64,000 nt of DNA from an uncultured Cryomorphaceae bacterium (GCA_937120475.1 CAKZJV010000007.1:822068-886067); one strand, 5' to 3'. Positions 32,805 to 40,999 are shown, counted from the first letter of the stretch. Notes: generated by a model not told the origin, from the sequence alone. Program-made: numbers and translations.

Positions 32805-33166
32805 TAATCATCCGGCAATATTCTTCTGTTTCCAGGATAAATTGTGTCGATCGTTTTCCATTCATTTTCTCTTAATTCTTCTACGAGCAGGTAGCTAATG
32901 CCAAGTTTCTGTTCTATTGTATCGTAAACAGGGTTCGGTGTCCAGACTGCTTGATTATCAATTGAGTCCAAAACACCATTAAAAGCATTAAGTCTTATGT
33001 TTTGGCGTAAAGACCCATATCTACTGTAAGAAATTGGATTCGGAGCAAATAGATAAATGAAACTATTGTTGTCCAAAACTTTAAAAGTGGATTGTCCTAA
33101 AACGTAGCCACTGTTAAAGAGAATACATATTATTAAGAAGCTAACAAGCTTCATTTTGTAAGTCAT
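32774..33166 (-). CDS. Exported protein whose 3' end runs into a REP-like element
   Basis: 130 residues: a signal peptide (about 1-24, ending YVLGQ) and a short beta-rich mature part (FKVLDNNSFIYLFAPNPISYSRYGS ... TIDTIYPGNRR). The last ten or so codons (YPLSVASRYA) are the repeat palindrome itself, so the natural C-terminus has been lost or replaced. It could be a non-functional remnant. No family is recognised. An attC-like inverted repeat lies upstream of it. Confidence 0.5.
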   Translation of the reverse strand: MTYKMKLVSFLIICILFNSGYVLGQSTFKVLDNNSFIYLFAPNPISYSRYGSLRQNIRLNAFNGVLDSIDNQAVWTPNPVYDTIEQKLGISYLLVEELRENEWKTIDTIYPGNRRILPDDYPLSVASRYA

Positions 33167-33178
33167 GTTTTCAAATTA

Positions 33179-33311
33179 GCACCAACGGCCCTGGCTATGG
33201 CAAGTGCGGGTTTTCGAAGTCAAATTCTTGTCCCCCAGACCGAATGTTATTTGGTTGCAATAACTTTATTTTAAGCTACCAGCCCGCATTTGCTATAGCC
33301 GATGTTGTGCG
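33179..33311. repeat. Imperfect inverted repeat (attC-like), 133 bp
   Basis: GGCTATGGCAAGTGCGGG (33193-33210) pairs with CCCGCATTTGCTATAGCC (33283-33300), 16 of 18 positions. Outer ends are GCACCAAC and GTTGTGCG. The size and end-to-end symmetry resemble integron attC sites, but the R boxes do not fit the GTTRRRY consensus exactly and no integrase is seen. Confidence 0.55.
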
Positions 33312-33322
33312 TTCGTGCTTTA

Positions 33323-33760
33323 TTATTCTTCTTCTTTAAATATTACTTGTAGGACTAATTTCATTGAGGTTTTGTCACCACTGGCATATTGCTCCCAATA
33401 ATAGAAGTCATATCGTTTACTCTCATTTTTATCTCCAAATTCAATCAAGTCCTTTAGTTGAAATGAAAGTTTACCCCAAAATTCGTCAGTCTGCGTAATT
33501 CTCAATTTTCGTTTTTTGTCATCTCTTACGAATAATACAAACTTGCAGTTGATACAAGGAGTATCATCTCCATGTCTGACAGTCAAAGTATCTCCTTCTT
33601 TTATTTTGGAACGGTCTATTTCAATTTTCAAATCTTGAGAAACAGAATTGAATTTGGCTATTACAGAGTCATTGTAGTAAACATGCCAATAGTCCAAAGT
33701 GTCGCAAAACCCAATCAATGGCAATATCAAAAGTCCGATGGTTATTAAAATCTTATTCAT
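33323..33760 (-). CDS. Hypothetical exported protein in a cassette-like setting
   Basis: 145 residues with a signal peptide (1-19, ending IGFCD). The mature protein is beta-rich and charged, with a CINC cysteine pair (DDTPCINCKFVLFVRDD) and a tail ending KLVLQVIFKEEE. I do not recognise the family. The gene lies between GTTGTGCG (33304-33311) and CGCACAAC (33779-33786), which are inverted copies of one another. This framing by inverted ends is why it looks like a gene cassette. Confidence 0.6.
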   Translation of the reverse strand: MNKILITIGLLILPLIGFCDTLDYWHVYYNDSVIAKFNSVSQDLKIEIDRSKIKEGDTLTVRHGDDTPCINCKFVLFVRDDKKRKLRITQTDEFWGKLSFQLKDLIEFGDKNESKRYDFYYWEQYASGDKTSMKLVLQVIFKEEE

Positions 33761-33778
33761 TGTCTTTTAGTCGCATGA

Positions 33779-33801
33779 CGCACAACGGTTGTATATAGTG
33801 C
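33779..33801. repeat. Short boundary repeat CGCACAACGGTTGTATATAGTGC
   Basis: It contains CGCACAAC, the inverse of the end at 33304-33311, and AACGGTTGTATATAGTGC (33784-33801), which matches the repeat at 27772 after a 4-base gap. ACAACGGTTGT inside it is nearly self-complementary. Confidence 0.45.
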
Positions 33802-34197
33802 AATGCATTATATATTCCTATATTGAACTACCTTTTAAATAACTGTCTCCAAAGCCTTGGTATCTTTATTTTGATCCAAATAGTGTTTAATATTTTGGAA
33901 AGCCCACTAAGCAGGAGAACTAAAAATGGTAGCATTTTAAGTATGTGTTACCCCTGATCTAAAGTCTTTCTTGCTCTAAAATAGAATGTCTGGTTCTAAA
34001 GTTTTCTCTCCCAATTTCGGAAAAAACCAGCAAATGATTGAACAACTTTTAATTGGCATGCGCCAGAGGGAAAAATAGAAGCTGGAAAGTCTCTATTCTC
34101 TTTCACTTCTGAGTATATGAGTACCTAGGGGCAAACAGAGCAGATGTTGGATAAAAACTACTTAGATAGGAAAGGAGCCCGGCAGCATGTAGGCCAT
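33802..34197. other. Gene-free spacer between the accessory region and folD
   Basis: About 400 bp with no supportable ORF, hairpin terminator or RNA gene. TCTAAAGT/TCTAAAAT/TCTAAAGT occur at 33958, 33975 and 33995 but are AT-rich and unevenly spaced. Confidence 0.5.
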
Positions 34198-35073
34198 TCA
34201 CATCTTATTACGGGCCGCCATCAGGGTATTCTTCAAAAGACTTACGCGTGTCATCGGGCCTACCCCACCGGGTACGGGGGTTATGTACGAAGCTTTGGGA
34301 GAAACGCCTTCAAAATCCACATCGCCCTTCAATTTATAACCGGATTTTTTAGATTTATCCACCACCCGGGTGGTCCCAACATCAATTACCACTACCCCGT
34401 CCTTCACCATATCGGCCGTAATGAAATCAGGTTTGCCGAGGGCGGCTATGATAATATCCGCATCACGCAACAGCTCCTTTAAGTTAGTAGTGCGGCTGTG
34501 AGTGAGGGTAACGGTGGCATTGCCAGGGTAATGGTTGCGGCCCATCAGTATACTGGCGGGTAAACCCACAATATGCGAGCGACCTACCACCACGCAATGC
34601 TTACCCCCGGTTTCAATGTTATAGCGATCCAGCAGGTCCATGATACCCATGGGGGTGGCTGGCAGGTAGCTGGGTAGATTTAACGCCATCCTTCCCAGAT
34701 TTTGGGGGTGAAAACCATCCACATCCTTTTTAGGATCAATGGCCATAATTACCTTCTGGTCGTCAATGTGTTTGGGTAAGGGCAGTTGTACGATAAAGCC
34801 GTCAATATCCTCATCTGCATTGAGTTTGGCTACTTCTTCCAGCAATTCTTTTTCGGATATGGTTTCCGAAAGCTTAACCAGGGTAGATTTAAAACCCACT
34901 TCTTCGCAGTCGCGAACCTTGGCATTTACATAGGTAATGGAAGCTCCGTTGTTTCCCACCAAAACGGCCGCCAGGTGCGGAATCTTTCCACCTTTTTTTA
35001 CAATGGTTTCTACTTCCTTCGCAATTTCATTGCGCATTTCCTGGGAGGTTTTTTTTCCGTCTAGAATGATCAT
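34198..35073 (-). CDS. folD: Methylenetetrahydrofolate dehydrogenase/cyclohydrolase
   Basis: 291 residues, the normal bifunctional length. Signature blocks are [27 protein letters not shown], the QLPLPKHI substrate motif ([15 protein letters not shown]), and the NADP site [16 protein letters not shown]; the Lys of the YVNAK motif is the cyclohydrolase residue. [15 protein letters not shown] closes the protein. It interconverts 5,10-methylene- and 10-formyl-tetrahydrofolate. It is followed on the upstream side by the repeat-bracketed four-helix-bundle gene, which separates it from ffh. Confidence 0.96.
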   Translation of the reverse strand: MIILDGKKTSQEMRNEIAKEVETIVKKGGKIPHLAAVLVGNNGASITYVNAKVRDCEEVGFKSTLVKLSETISEKELLEEVAKLNADEDIDGFIVQLPLPKHIDDQKVIMAIDPKKDVDGFHPQNLGRMALNLPSYLPATPMGIMDLLDRYNIETGGKHCVVVGRSHIVGLPASILMGRNHYPGNATVTLTHSRTTNLKELLRDADIIIAALGKPDFITADMVKDGVVVIDVGTTRVVDKSKKSGYKLKGDVDFEGVSPKASYITPVPGGVGPMTRVSLLKNTLMAARNKM

Positions 35074-35082
35074 AATATAGTC

Positions 35083-35105
35083 GGGAGTTTTTTTAGTTTG
35101 AAGTT
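35083..35105. repeat. Left copy of a perfect 23-bp inverted repeat
   Basis: It begins GGGAGTTTTTTTAGTTTGAA and ends GTT. The exact reverse complement is at 35587-35609, and the two copies bracket the four-helix-bundle gene. Confidence 0.8.
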
Positions 35106-35126
35106 TGTAGTTGGTCAGTCTTACTG

Positions 35127-35495
35127 TTAACGCACACCAAATTTTTTAGGATTCTTTTCCATGTGAAAAAGCAGCTTTCCCACTTCTTCATTAAAGTTGC
35201 TCAGTTCGTTAAATCGCTCCTGGTCTATGTAACCACAGGCGTAGGAAAATTCAAGCCACACGGCAGTCTCGGCATTTTCCATTAAACAGTCGCTCAATTT
35301 GGCCACAAAGTGCTTGGGGTATACCCTTTTGCGGTAAGCCTCGGCTAAATTAGAACATACGGATCGTGATGATCTTCTGATCTGATCAGTTAAAGCATAC
35401 TTTTCTTCAGTAGGAAAGGATTTTGTGATCCTAAAAACCTCCATCGCCAGACTAAAGGCTTTTTGGTACACAATTAAATCGTTAAGTCCACCCAT
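35127..35495 (-). CDS. Four-helix bundle protein (23S rRNA intervening-sequence family)
   Basis: 122 residues, typical of the family. [48 protein letters not shown] and [17 protein letters not shown] are its signature segments and give four amphipathic helices. Members are encoded in 23S rRNA intervening sequences and many intergenic sites, and a related fold is the accessory protein Avd of diversity-generating retroelements. The function of stand-alone copies is unknown. The gene lies between folD and ffh, framed by a perfect 23-bp inverted repeat and a 15-bp tandem repeat, as if carried in as a unit. Confidence 0.9.
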   Translation of the reverse strand: MGGLNDLIVYQKAFSLAMEVFRITKSFPTEEKYALTDQIRRSSRSVCSNLAEAYRKRVYPKHFVAKLSDCLMENAETAVWLEFSYACGYIDQERFNELSNFNEEVGKLLFHMEKNPKKFGVR

Positions 35496-35542
35496 CGGGT
35501 ATTTCTAAAAGTATGATCACTCCAATAACTACTGAACTCCCT

Positions 35543-35602
35543 ACTTCAAAACTACAGACTTCAAAACTACAGACTTCAAACTCACCAACTTCAAACTAAA
35601 AA
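35543..35602. repeat. 15-bp tandem repeat (ACTTCAAAACTACAG), four units
   Basis: Two exact units (35543-35557 and 35558-35572) are followed by two diverged ones starting ACTTCAAACT (35573 and 35588). The last runs into the right 23-bp inverted repeat. The array lies just upstream of the four-helix-bundle gene. Confidence 0.85.
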
Positions 35603-35609
35603 AACTCCC
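35587..35609. repeat. Right copy of the 23-bp inverted repeat
   Basis: It ends AAAAAAACTCCC and is the exact reverse complement of 35083-35105. It lies 3 bp before the ffh stop codon, so it may also affect ffh mRNA 3' end formation. Confidence 0.8.
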
Positions 35610-35612
35610 AAC

Positions 35613-36959
35613 TCAAAAAGGTTTCCCCCCTTTCATTCCTCCTTTCATCATTCCAGCCATGCGCTTAGCGCCACCACCCTGCATCATTTTCATCATCTTG
35701 CTCATATCGGCAAACTGTTTCAGCAATTGGTTTACTTCCTGAATGCTTTTTCCGCTTCCGGAAGCGATGCGTTGCCTGCGGCTTCCATTGATAAGTTTAG
35801 GATCTTCCCTTTCCTGCGGGGTCATACTGTAGATTATAGCTTCTACTCCTTTAAAAGCATCGTCATCCAGGTCAATGTTCTTCATCATTTTGCCCATACC
35901 GGGTATCATACCCATGAGGTCTTTCATATTCCCCATTTTCTTGATCTGCTTGATCTGACCCAGAAAATCGTTGAAATCGAATTTATTGGAGGCAATCTTC
36001 TTTTGTACCCTGCGCGCTTCTTCTTCATCGTATTGCTCCTGGGCCCGTTCCACCAGGCTCACTACGTCACCCATACCGAGAATACGGTCGGCCATACGGT
36101 TAGGATAGAAAACATCCAGGGCCTCCATTTTTTCACCAGTACCGATAAATTTAATGGGCTTATCCACTACGGTTCGAATGGTCAAAGCTGCACCACCACG
36201 GGTATCACCGTCCAGTTTGGTTAAAATCACACCGTTGTAGTCCAGTACATCATTAAAGGCTTTGGCGGTGTTTACAGCATCCTGACCGGTCATGGAGTCC
36301 ACCACAAAAAGAGTTTCATCCGGTTGAATGGCCGCGTGGATATTGCGAATTTCCTCCATCATAGCCTGGTCAATCGCCAAACGGCCGGCCGTATCTACAA
36401 TTACCACGTTGAAACCCTTGCTTTTGGCATGGGCCACCGCATTTTTAGCAATTTCCACCGGGTTTTGGTTACCTTCTTCGGAATATACCTCTACCCCGAT
36501 TTGCTCACCCACCACCTTCAACTGGTTGATAGCGGCCGGGCGATATACATCACAGGCCACCAGCAAGGGGCGCTTGGTCTTTTTCCTTTTCAGGAAATTC
36601 GCCAGCTTACCGGAGTGGGTGGTTTTACCGGAACCCTGCAAACCCGCCATCAAAATTACGGAAGGTGAAGATTGAAGGTTGAGTTCAATAGCCTCCCCAC
36701 CCATGAGCTTTGCCATCTGATCGTGAACGATCTTGGTCATTAACTGACCGGGCTGTAATGAGGTAAGTACTTTTTGACCTAAGGCCTCTTCTTTAACGGT
36801 ATTGGTAAAGTCTTTGGCAATTTTATAGCTCACGTCCGCATCCACCAGGGCGCGCCTGATCTCTTTTACGGTTTCGGCCACGTTTACCTCGGAAATTTGC
36901 CCGTGGCCCTTGAGAACGTGAAACGCCTTTTCTAACTTATCCTGTAAATTATCAAACAT
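35613..36959 (-). CDS. ffh: Signal recognition particle GTPase
   Basis: 448 residues: N domain (1-90), G domain with P-loop GLQGSGKTTHSGKL (about 106-119), DTAGR and TKLDGDTRGGAAL, then the methionine-rich M domain (about 300-448; FDFNDFLGQIKQIKKMGN, RRQRIASGSG for 4.5S RNA binding, and KMMKMMQGG). It targets nascent membrane and exported proteins to FtsY and the Sec translocon. The tail MMKGGMKGGKPF is glycine-rich, as usual in Bacteroidota. A minus-strand -7 box at 37024 gives it its own promoter. Confidence 0.97.
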   Translation of the reverse strand: MFDNLQDKLEKAFHVLKGHGQISEVNVAETVKEIRRALVDADVSYKIAKDFTNTVKEEALGQKVLTSLQPGQLMTKIVHDQMAKLMGGEAIELNLQSSPSVILMAGLQGSGKTTHSGKLANFLKRKKTKRPLLVACDVYRPAAINQLKVVGEQIGVEVYSEEGNQNPVEIAKNAVAHAKSKGFNVVIVDTAGRLAIDQAMMEEIRNIHAAIQPDETLFVVDSMTGQDAVNTAKAFNDVLDYNGVILTKLDGDTRGGAALTIRTVVDKPIKFIGTGEKMEALDVFYPNRMADRILGMGDVVSLVERAQEQYDEEEARRVQKKIASNKFDFNDFLGQIKQIKKMGNMKDLMGMIPGMGKMMKNIDLDDDAFKGVEAIIYSMTPQEREDPKLINGSRRQRIASGSGKSIQEVNQLLKQFADMSKMMKMMQGGGAKRMAGMMKGGMKGGKPF

Positions 36960-37023
36960 CCTTCAACTATTTCTTAACTAGCGGTAATCTAAAATTTATT
37001 TTCTCCTTGTACCGGAAAGTTGG

Positions 37024-37031
37024 CAAAGGTA
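37024..37031 (-). promoter_or_regulatory. -7 box (TACCTTTG) of ffh
   Basis: On the minus strand TACCTTTG lies 64 bp before the ffh ATG and within the 101-bp gap that follows the argS stop. Confidence 0.45.
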
Positions 37032-37060
37032 CAAAAGTGAAAAGCCTCAACTAAGAGCCT

Positions 37061-38842
37061 TTACATCCGTTCCGGTACTTCTATACCCAATAATTTCATT
37101 CCTGATTTTATGACCCGGGCCGCGCATTCCGAGAGGCGAAGACGAAAGTCTATAGCCGCCTGGTTGCTATCGGTTAAAATGGGTTGCTGCTGGTAAAAGG
37201 CATTGTAAAACTTAACCAGGTCATACACATAGTTGGCCACTACGGCCGGACTATGTTCCTGCGCAGCCTGGCGGATAACCTGGGGATATAAGGCCAGCCA
37301 TTTGAGGATATTCCTTTCGGTTTCGGCCAGGTCCGTGTAAGTCCCTTTTCCCAGCGTTAACTCCGCGCCCTTTCGCAATAGCGATTTAATACGGGCATGG
37401 GTGTACTGTATAAAGGGACCGGTATTTCCCTGAAAATCCACCGATTCTTCCGGGTTAAAAAGCATGCGCTTCCTTGGGTCCACTTTTAGTATGAAATACT
37501 TGAGTGCTCCTAAGCCTACCATGTGGTAGAGTTCCTGCTTTTGCCGGTCAGACATCCCTTCGGTTTTGCCCAACTCTTCCGAAATTTCTTCGGCCGTTTG
37601 TTCCATTTGCCGGATCAGGTCATCGGCATCCACCACGGTACCTTCCCGTGATTTCATTTTGCCGGAAGGTAAATCCACCATTCCATACGAAAGGTGGTGC
37701 AGGTTGTCCGCCCAGGCATGACCCAGTTTTTTGAGGATCAGAAAAAGCACCTTGAAGTGGTAATCTTGTTCATTACCCACGGTATAGATCATACCGTTCA
37801 GGTTCTGATCTTTAAAATCTTCGAAACGCTGAATAGCCGTCCCGATATCCTGCGTCATATAAACACTGGTACCGTCACTGCGCAGCAGTAATTTTTCATC
37901 GAGGCCTTCATCAGACAAATCCACCCACACCGAGCCGTCATCTTTTCTAAAAAATACGCCCCGGGCCAAACCTTGTTCCACCACTTCCTTACCGAGTATA
38001 TAGGTTTGACTTTCATAGTAATACTTGTCAAAGTCCACACCCAGGCGTTCGTAGGTTTTTTCAAAACCCTCGTACACCCAACCGTTCATCTTTTCCCAAA
38101 GAGCGATGGTTTCGGGGTCGTTCTGTTCCCACTTCTGGAGCATCTCGCGGGCTTCCTGCATGATAGGAGCTTCTTCCTTGGCCTCCTTTTCATCAGTACC
38201 TGCTTCCATTAATTGCTTGACTTCTGCACGGTAAGCTTTGTCAAAAGCCACGTAATATTTCCCCACCAGGTGATCACCCTTCATACCGCTGGATTCGGGT
38301 GTTTCTCCTTCACCAAACTTTCGCCAGGCCACCATACTCTTGCAAATGTGAATGCCCCGGTCGTTAATAATCTGCGCCTTAATCACCCTATTACCGGCCG
38401 CCTTCAGAAGCTCGGCTACAGAATAGCCCAGCAGGTTATTGCGAATATGCCCCAGGTGTAAAGGTTTATTGGTGTTGGGAGACGAATACTCTACCATTAT
38501 GGTTTCCTCACCCGGCTGCTTAAAGCCATAGTTCTCGGTGCCGCTAATAGTCTCCAGCTTATTCAACCAAAAGCTATCGGCAATAACCAGGTTCAGAAAA
38601 CCCTTCACCACGTTAAAACCAGAAACCTCTTCCACTCTTTCCACCATAAGGTTACCAATTTCGGTTGCGGTTTGCTCCGGACCTTTACGGCTACTCTTCA
38701 AGTAGGGGAATACCACCAAGGTAAGGTCACCTTCAAACTCCTTTCGGGTTTGCTGCAATTCAGGGACGGGTGTTTCCAGTTGATATAACTCCTTCAGAGC
38801 TGCTTGTGCAGCTTCTGCCAGTTTTAGGTGTAAATTATCCAT
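37061..38842 (-). CDS. argS: Arginyl-tRNA synthetase
   Basis: 593 residues from the ATG at 38842; an in-frame longer start at 38899 would overlap the arginase gene and adds an unrelated tail. The class I HIGH motif is HLGH in SPNTNKPLHLGHIRNN, and the KMSKS-like motif is SGKMKSREG; the C-terminal anticodon domain ends GIEVPERM (DALR-type). It charges tRNA-Arg. The arginase gene ends 7 bp upstream of the argS start, so the two arginine-related genes probably share a transcript. Confidence 0.97.
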   Translation of the reverse strand: MDNLHLKLAEAAQAALKELYQLETPVPELQQTRKEFEGDLTLVVFPYLKSSRKGPEQTATEIGNLMVERVEEVSGFNVVKGFLNLVIADSFWLNKLETISGTENYGFKQPGEETIMVEYSSPNTNKPLHLGHIRNNLLGYSVAELLKAAGNRVIKAQIINDRGIHICKSMVAWRKFGEGETPESSGMKGDHLVGKYYVAFDKAYRAEVKQLMEAGTDEKEAKEEAPIMQEAREMLQKWEQNDPETIALWEKMNGWVYEGFEKTYERLGVDFDKYYYESQTYILGKEVVEQGLARGVFFRKDDGSVWVDLSDEGLDEKLLLRSDGTSVYMTQDIGTAIQRFEDFKDQNLNGMIYTVGNEQDYHFKVLFLILKKLGHAWADNLHHLSYGMVDLPSGKMKSREGTVVDADDLIRQMEQTAEEISEELGKTEGMSDRQKQELYHMVGLGALKYFILKVDPRKRMLFNPEESVDFQGNTGPFIQYTHARIKSLLRKGAELTLGKGTYTDLAETERNILKWLALYPQVIRQAAQEHSPAVVANYVYDLVKFYNAFYQQQPILTDSNQAAIDFRLRLSECAARVIKSGMKLLGIEVPERM

Positions 38843-38849
38843 TAACGGA

Positions 38850-39797
38850 TCAGCTAAGTTTTTTATTGATTTTTTGAGCGATGGCCCTGAGGATATCAAA
38901 AGCCGTTTTAGCCATCTTGTTCTGTTCGTCCAGTAAAGGGTTAATCTCCGTCATTTCCAGGCAGCACACTCTTTGGTCGTCCAGCAAATGCAGGATCAGG
39001 TCCCTGGCTTCATGGGCCAGCAGGCCTCCCGGTACCGGGGTGCCCGTACCACGGCTCACGCTGGGGTCCATACTGTCCACATCAAAAGAAATATAAATGA
39101 TATCGCACTCCTTCAAATAGTTCAGGGCTTCCGCAGCCGCTTGTTTTATGCCCTTCTCCCGTAACTGCTCCGTAGTAATGTTCGGGATATTATGCTTGTC
39201 CATCAGTTTTTTTTCCGGCTCCTCATAGTCGCGTACGGCAATAAAGAAAAGATCGGAATGACGTACCCTTTGGTTACTACCCTTTAATTCGTTCCAGTGC
39301 CAGATGGTTTCCTGGGAAGGCTCATTATTTTGATTATCGATGTTATCATCATTAAGGGCGGTAGCCAACGGCATACCATGCACATTACCCGATGGGCTGG
39401 TGTAAGGGGAGTGCAGGTCGGAATGGGCATCAATCCAGATTACCCCCAGGCGTTTTTTAGGAAAAGCGGTTTTAATACCGGCAATAGTTCCACCGGCATT
39501 GCTATGATCACCGGAAAGTACCAGTGGAAAATTCTTATCCTTCAAAACACCGGAAACTTCCTTCTCTATATTGCGGTACATCTCCTCAATACCATCCAGG
39601 CGTTTGGCGAATTTGCGCGTACTCTTTTTGAAAAGCCGGTTATTCAGGGTTTTTACCTTTTTTACCGGAAAGTCATTGAAAAAACCCAGGTCCTTTTCAA
39701 AACTGGCCATTTTCAGGGCGGCCAAGCCGAGGCTTGCGCCCCGTGTTCCGGCCCCTAATTCGGACATTACACTTACAATCTGAAGTTTCGTTGACAT
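38850..39797 (-). CDS. Arginase/agmatinase family protein
   Basis: 315 residues. The dimanganese ligands are present in order: GDHSN, WIDAHSDLH, SFDVDSMDPS and the later EMTEINPLLD; GTGTPVPGGLLAHEA is the usual substrate-side loop. A Bacteroidota-type insertion of about 25 residues follows the DAHSDLH segment. It probably hydrolyses arginine to ornithine and urea; agmatinase or formimidoylglutamase activity cannot be excluded. It lies directly upstream of argS and has a minus-strand -7 box at 39817-39824. Confidence 0.9.
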   Translation of the reverse strand: MSTKLQIVSVMSELGAGTRGASLGLAALKMASFEKDLGFFNDFPVKKVKTLNNRLFKKSTRKFAKRLDGIEEMYRNIEKEVSGVLKDKNFPLVLSGDHSNAGGTIAGIKTAFPKKRLGVIWIDAHSDLHSPYTSPSGNVHGMPLATALNDDNIDNQNNEPSQETIWHWNELKGSNQRVRHSDLFFIAVRDYEEPEKKLMDKHNIPNITTEQLREKGIKQAAAEALNYLKECDIIYISFDVDSMDPSVSRGTGTPVPGGLLAHEARDLILHLLDDQRVCCLEMTEINPLLDEQNKMAKTAFDILRAIAQKINKKLS

Positions 39798-39816
39798 TTT
39801 TATTTCTTTAGGCCCG

Positions 39817-39824
39817 CAAAGTTA
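39817..39824 (-). promoter_or_regulatory. -7 box (TAACTTTG) of the arginase-argS operon
   Basis: On the minus strand TAACTTTG lies 19 bp before the arginase ATG. It shares an 82-bp divergent region with the sigma factor promoter. Confidence 0.45.
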
Positions 39825-39862
39825 CTTAAGCTCAGGCAATCTCTAATTGTGGGCAGATCAGC

Positions 39863-39870
39863 TATATTTG
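39863..39870 (+). promoter_or_regulatory. -7 box (TATATTTG) of the ECF sigma factor gene
   Basis: TATATTTG lies 9 bp before the ATG at 39880, which predicts a short leader and supports that start over the in-frame 39847. Confidence 0.5.
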
Positions 39871-39879
39871 CTATGCTTT

Positions 39880-40452
39880 ATGGAAGCCCCTAACACCCTG
39901 AAACAAGAATTGCTGGATGCCCTCAAGGAGGGTAAGGAAGAGGCATACCGCCAGGTGTTTTTTGAACACTTTGAACCCCTTACCTACTTTGCCAATAAAT
40001 ACCTTAACGATTGGGATGCTTCACGGGATGTGGTGCAGGAGGTATTTTCACAGCTTTATGAGAAACGTCAGAGCCTGGATATCTCCACTTCTTTAAAATC
40101 CTACCTCTACCGTTCCGTATCCAACCGGAGCCTGAATACCATTAAAAGCCAGAAAACCCATAGCCGGCATCATGAAATATTAAAATCGGCTGCGGATGAT
40201 CTTACCGAAGAACGCGGCATAGAGCTCAATGAGCTGGAACTGCAAATCCACAAGGTGATTGATACCCTACCCGATCAATGCCGCCATATTTTCAGGCTTA
40301 GCCGATTTGAGCATAAAACCAACGATGAGATTGCCAATGAGCTGGGAATTTCAAAGCGAACGGTGGAAACACAGATCAGCAAGGCTTTGAAAACACTTCG
40401 CAACTCTTTGAAAATCATTATTCTGCAATTTTTTTTAGATTTTTTTTCGTAA
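39880..40452 (+). CDS. ECF RNA polymerase sigma-70 factor (Bacteroidota family, FecI-like)
   Basis: 190 residues from the ATG at 39880. Region 2 is visible as FEHFEPLTYFANKYLNDWDASRDVVQEVFSQLYEKR, and region 4 as LPDQCRHIFRLSRFEHKTNDEIANELGISKRTVETQISKALKTLR. It should direct RNA polymerase to the receptor locus downstream when released by the FecR-type anti-sigma factor (gene at 41056). The two regulators are separated here by a small lipoprotein gene and a terminator, rather than being adjacent as in the usual pair. Confidence 0.92.
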   Translation: MEAPNTLKQELLDALKEGKEEAYRQVFFEHFEPLTYFANKYLNDWDASRDVVQEVFSQLYEKRQSLDISTSLKSYLYRSVSNRSLNTIKSQKTHSRHHEILKSAADDLTEERGIELNELELQIHKVIDTLPDQCRHIFRLSRFEHKTNDEIANELGISKRTVETQISKALKTLRNSLKIIILQFFLDFFS

Positions 40453-40528
40453 GGCGTACGTGTGCCCCGCTACTTAATTGTCATAGAAGTGTAAAAGCAA
40501 ACAAATAACACTTTAAAAATTGACACTT

Positions 40529-40957
40529 ATGAAAAAGCAAATTGTAGCCTTAATGGCCCTGGTAACTTTCGGACTTTCTTCTTGCAACAAGGATGATGAC
40601 AGAAACTTAGCTGAGGATCGCCCCAAAACCCGGGTGGAAATACTCACCGAAAAAAGCTGGAACATTGAAAGCGTAAAAGTAACGGAGGAAAGTGAACACG
40701 GCTCATCCGAGTATGAAATACCCATGCCCGGTACAGTAACCTTCAACAAAGACAATACTGTACTTACCCGGATTCCCGGTGAAGAAGACCAGGTATCCGT
40801 TTGGGCACTGAGTGATGCCGGGCTTAACGTAGATGGTGAGCTATACACAGTGGTAGAGCTAACCGAAACCAAACTGGCTCTTTACCAGGAGGTAACTGAG
40901 GAGGATGAAGAACTGGGTGAAATTACCTATACCACCCTTATGAAAATGAGCCGCTAA
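40529..40957 (+). CDS. Small lipoprotein, lipocalin-like
   Basis: 142 residues from the ATG at 40529. A lipobox GLSSC (C20) follows a short signal peptide, then an acidic linker and a beta-rich region (EILTEKSWNIESVKVTEE ... GTVTFNKDNTVLTRIPG ... YTVVELTETKLALYQEV) in the pattern of lipocalin-like domain proteins of Bacteroidota. It lies between the sigma and anti-sigma genes and ends at a terminator. A role in the signalling system is possible only by position. Confidence 0.75.
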   Translation: MKKQIVALMALVTFGLSSCNKDDDRNLAEDRPKTRVEILTEKSWNIESVKVTEESEHGSSEYEIPMPGTVTFNKDNTVLTRIPGEEDQVSVWALSDAGLNVDGELYTVVELTETKLALYQEVTEEDEELGEITYTTLMKMSR

Positions 40958-40963
40958 AAGCTA

Positions 40964-40999
40964 AAACCCGGGCACTGGACCAGCGTCCGGGTTTCTTTG
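40964..40999 (+). terminator. Terminator after the lipoprotein gene
   Basis: AAACCCGG (40964-40971) pairs with CCGGGTTT (40987-40994), with an inner TGG/CCA pair. CTTTGTTTG follows. It lies 6 bp past the stop codon. Confidence 0.75.

Noticed and set aside
33958-34002. Three TCTAAA(G/A)T copies spaced 17 and 20 bp
   Set aside because: AT-rich, uneven spacing, no adjacent gene on which they could act.
35127-35495. Avd-like protein of a diversity-generating retroelement
   Set aside because: No reverse transcriptase, template repeat or variable repeat in the window.
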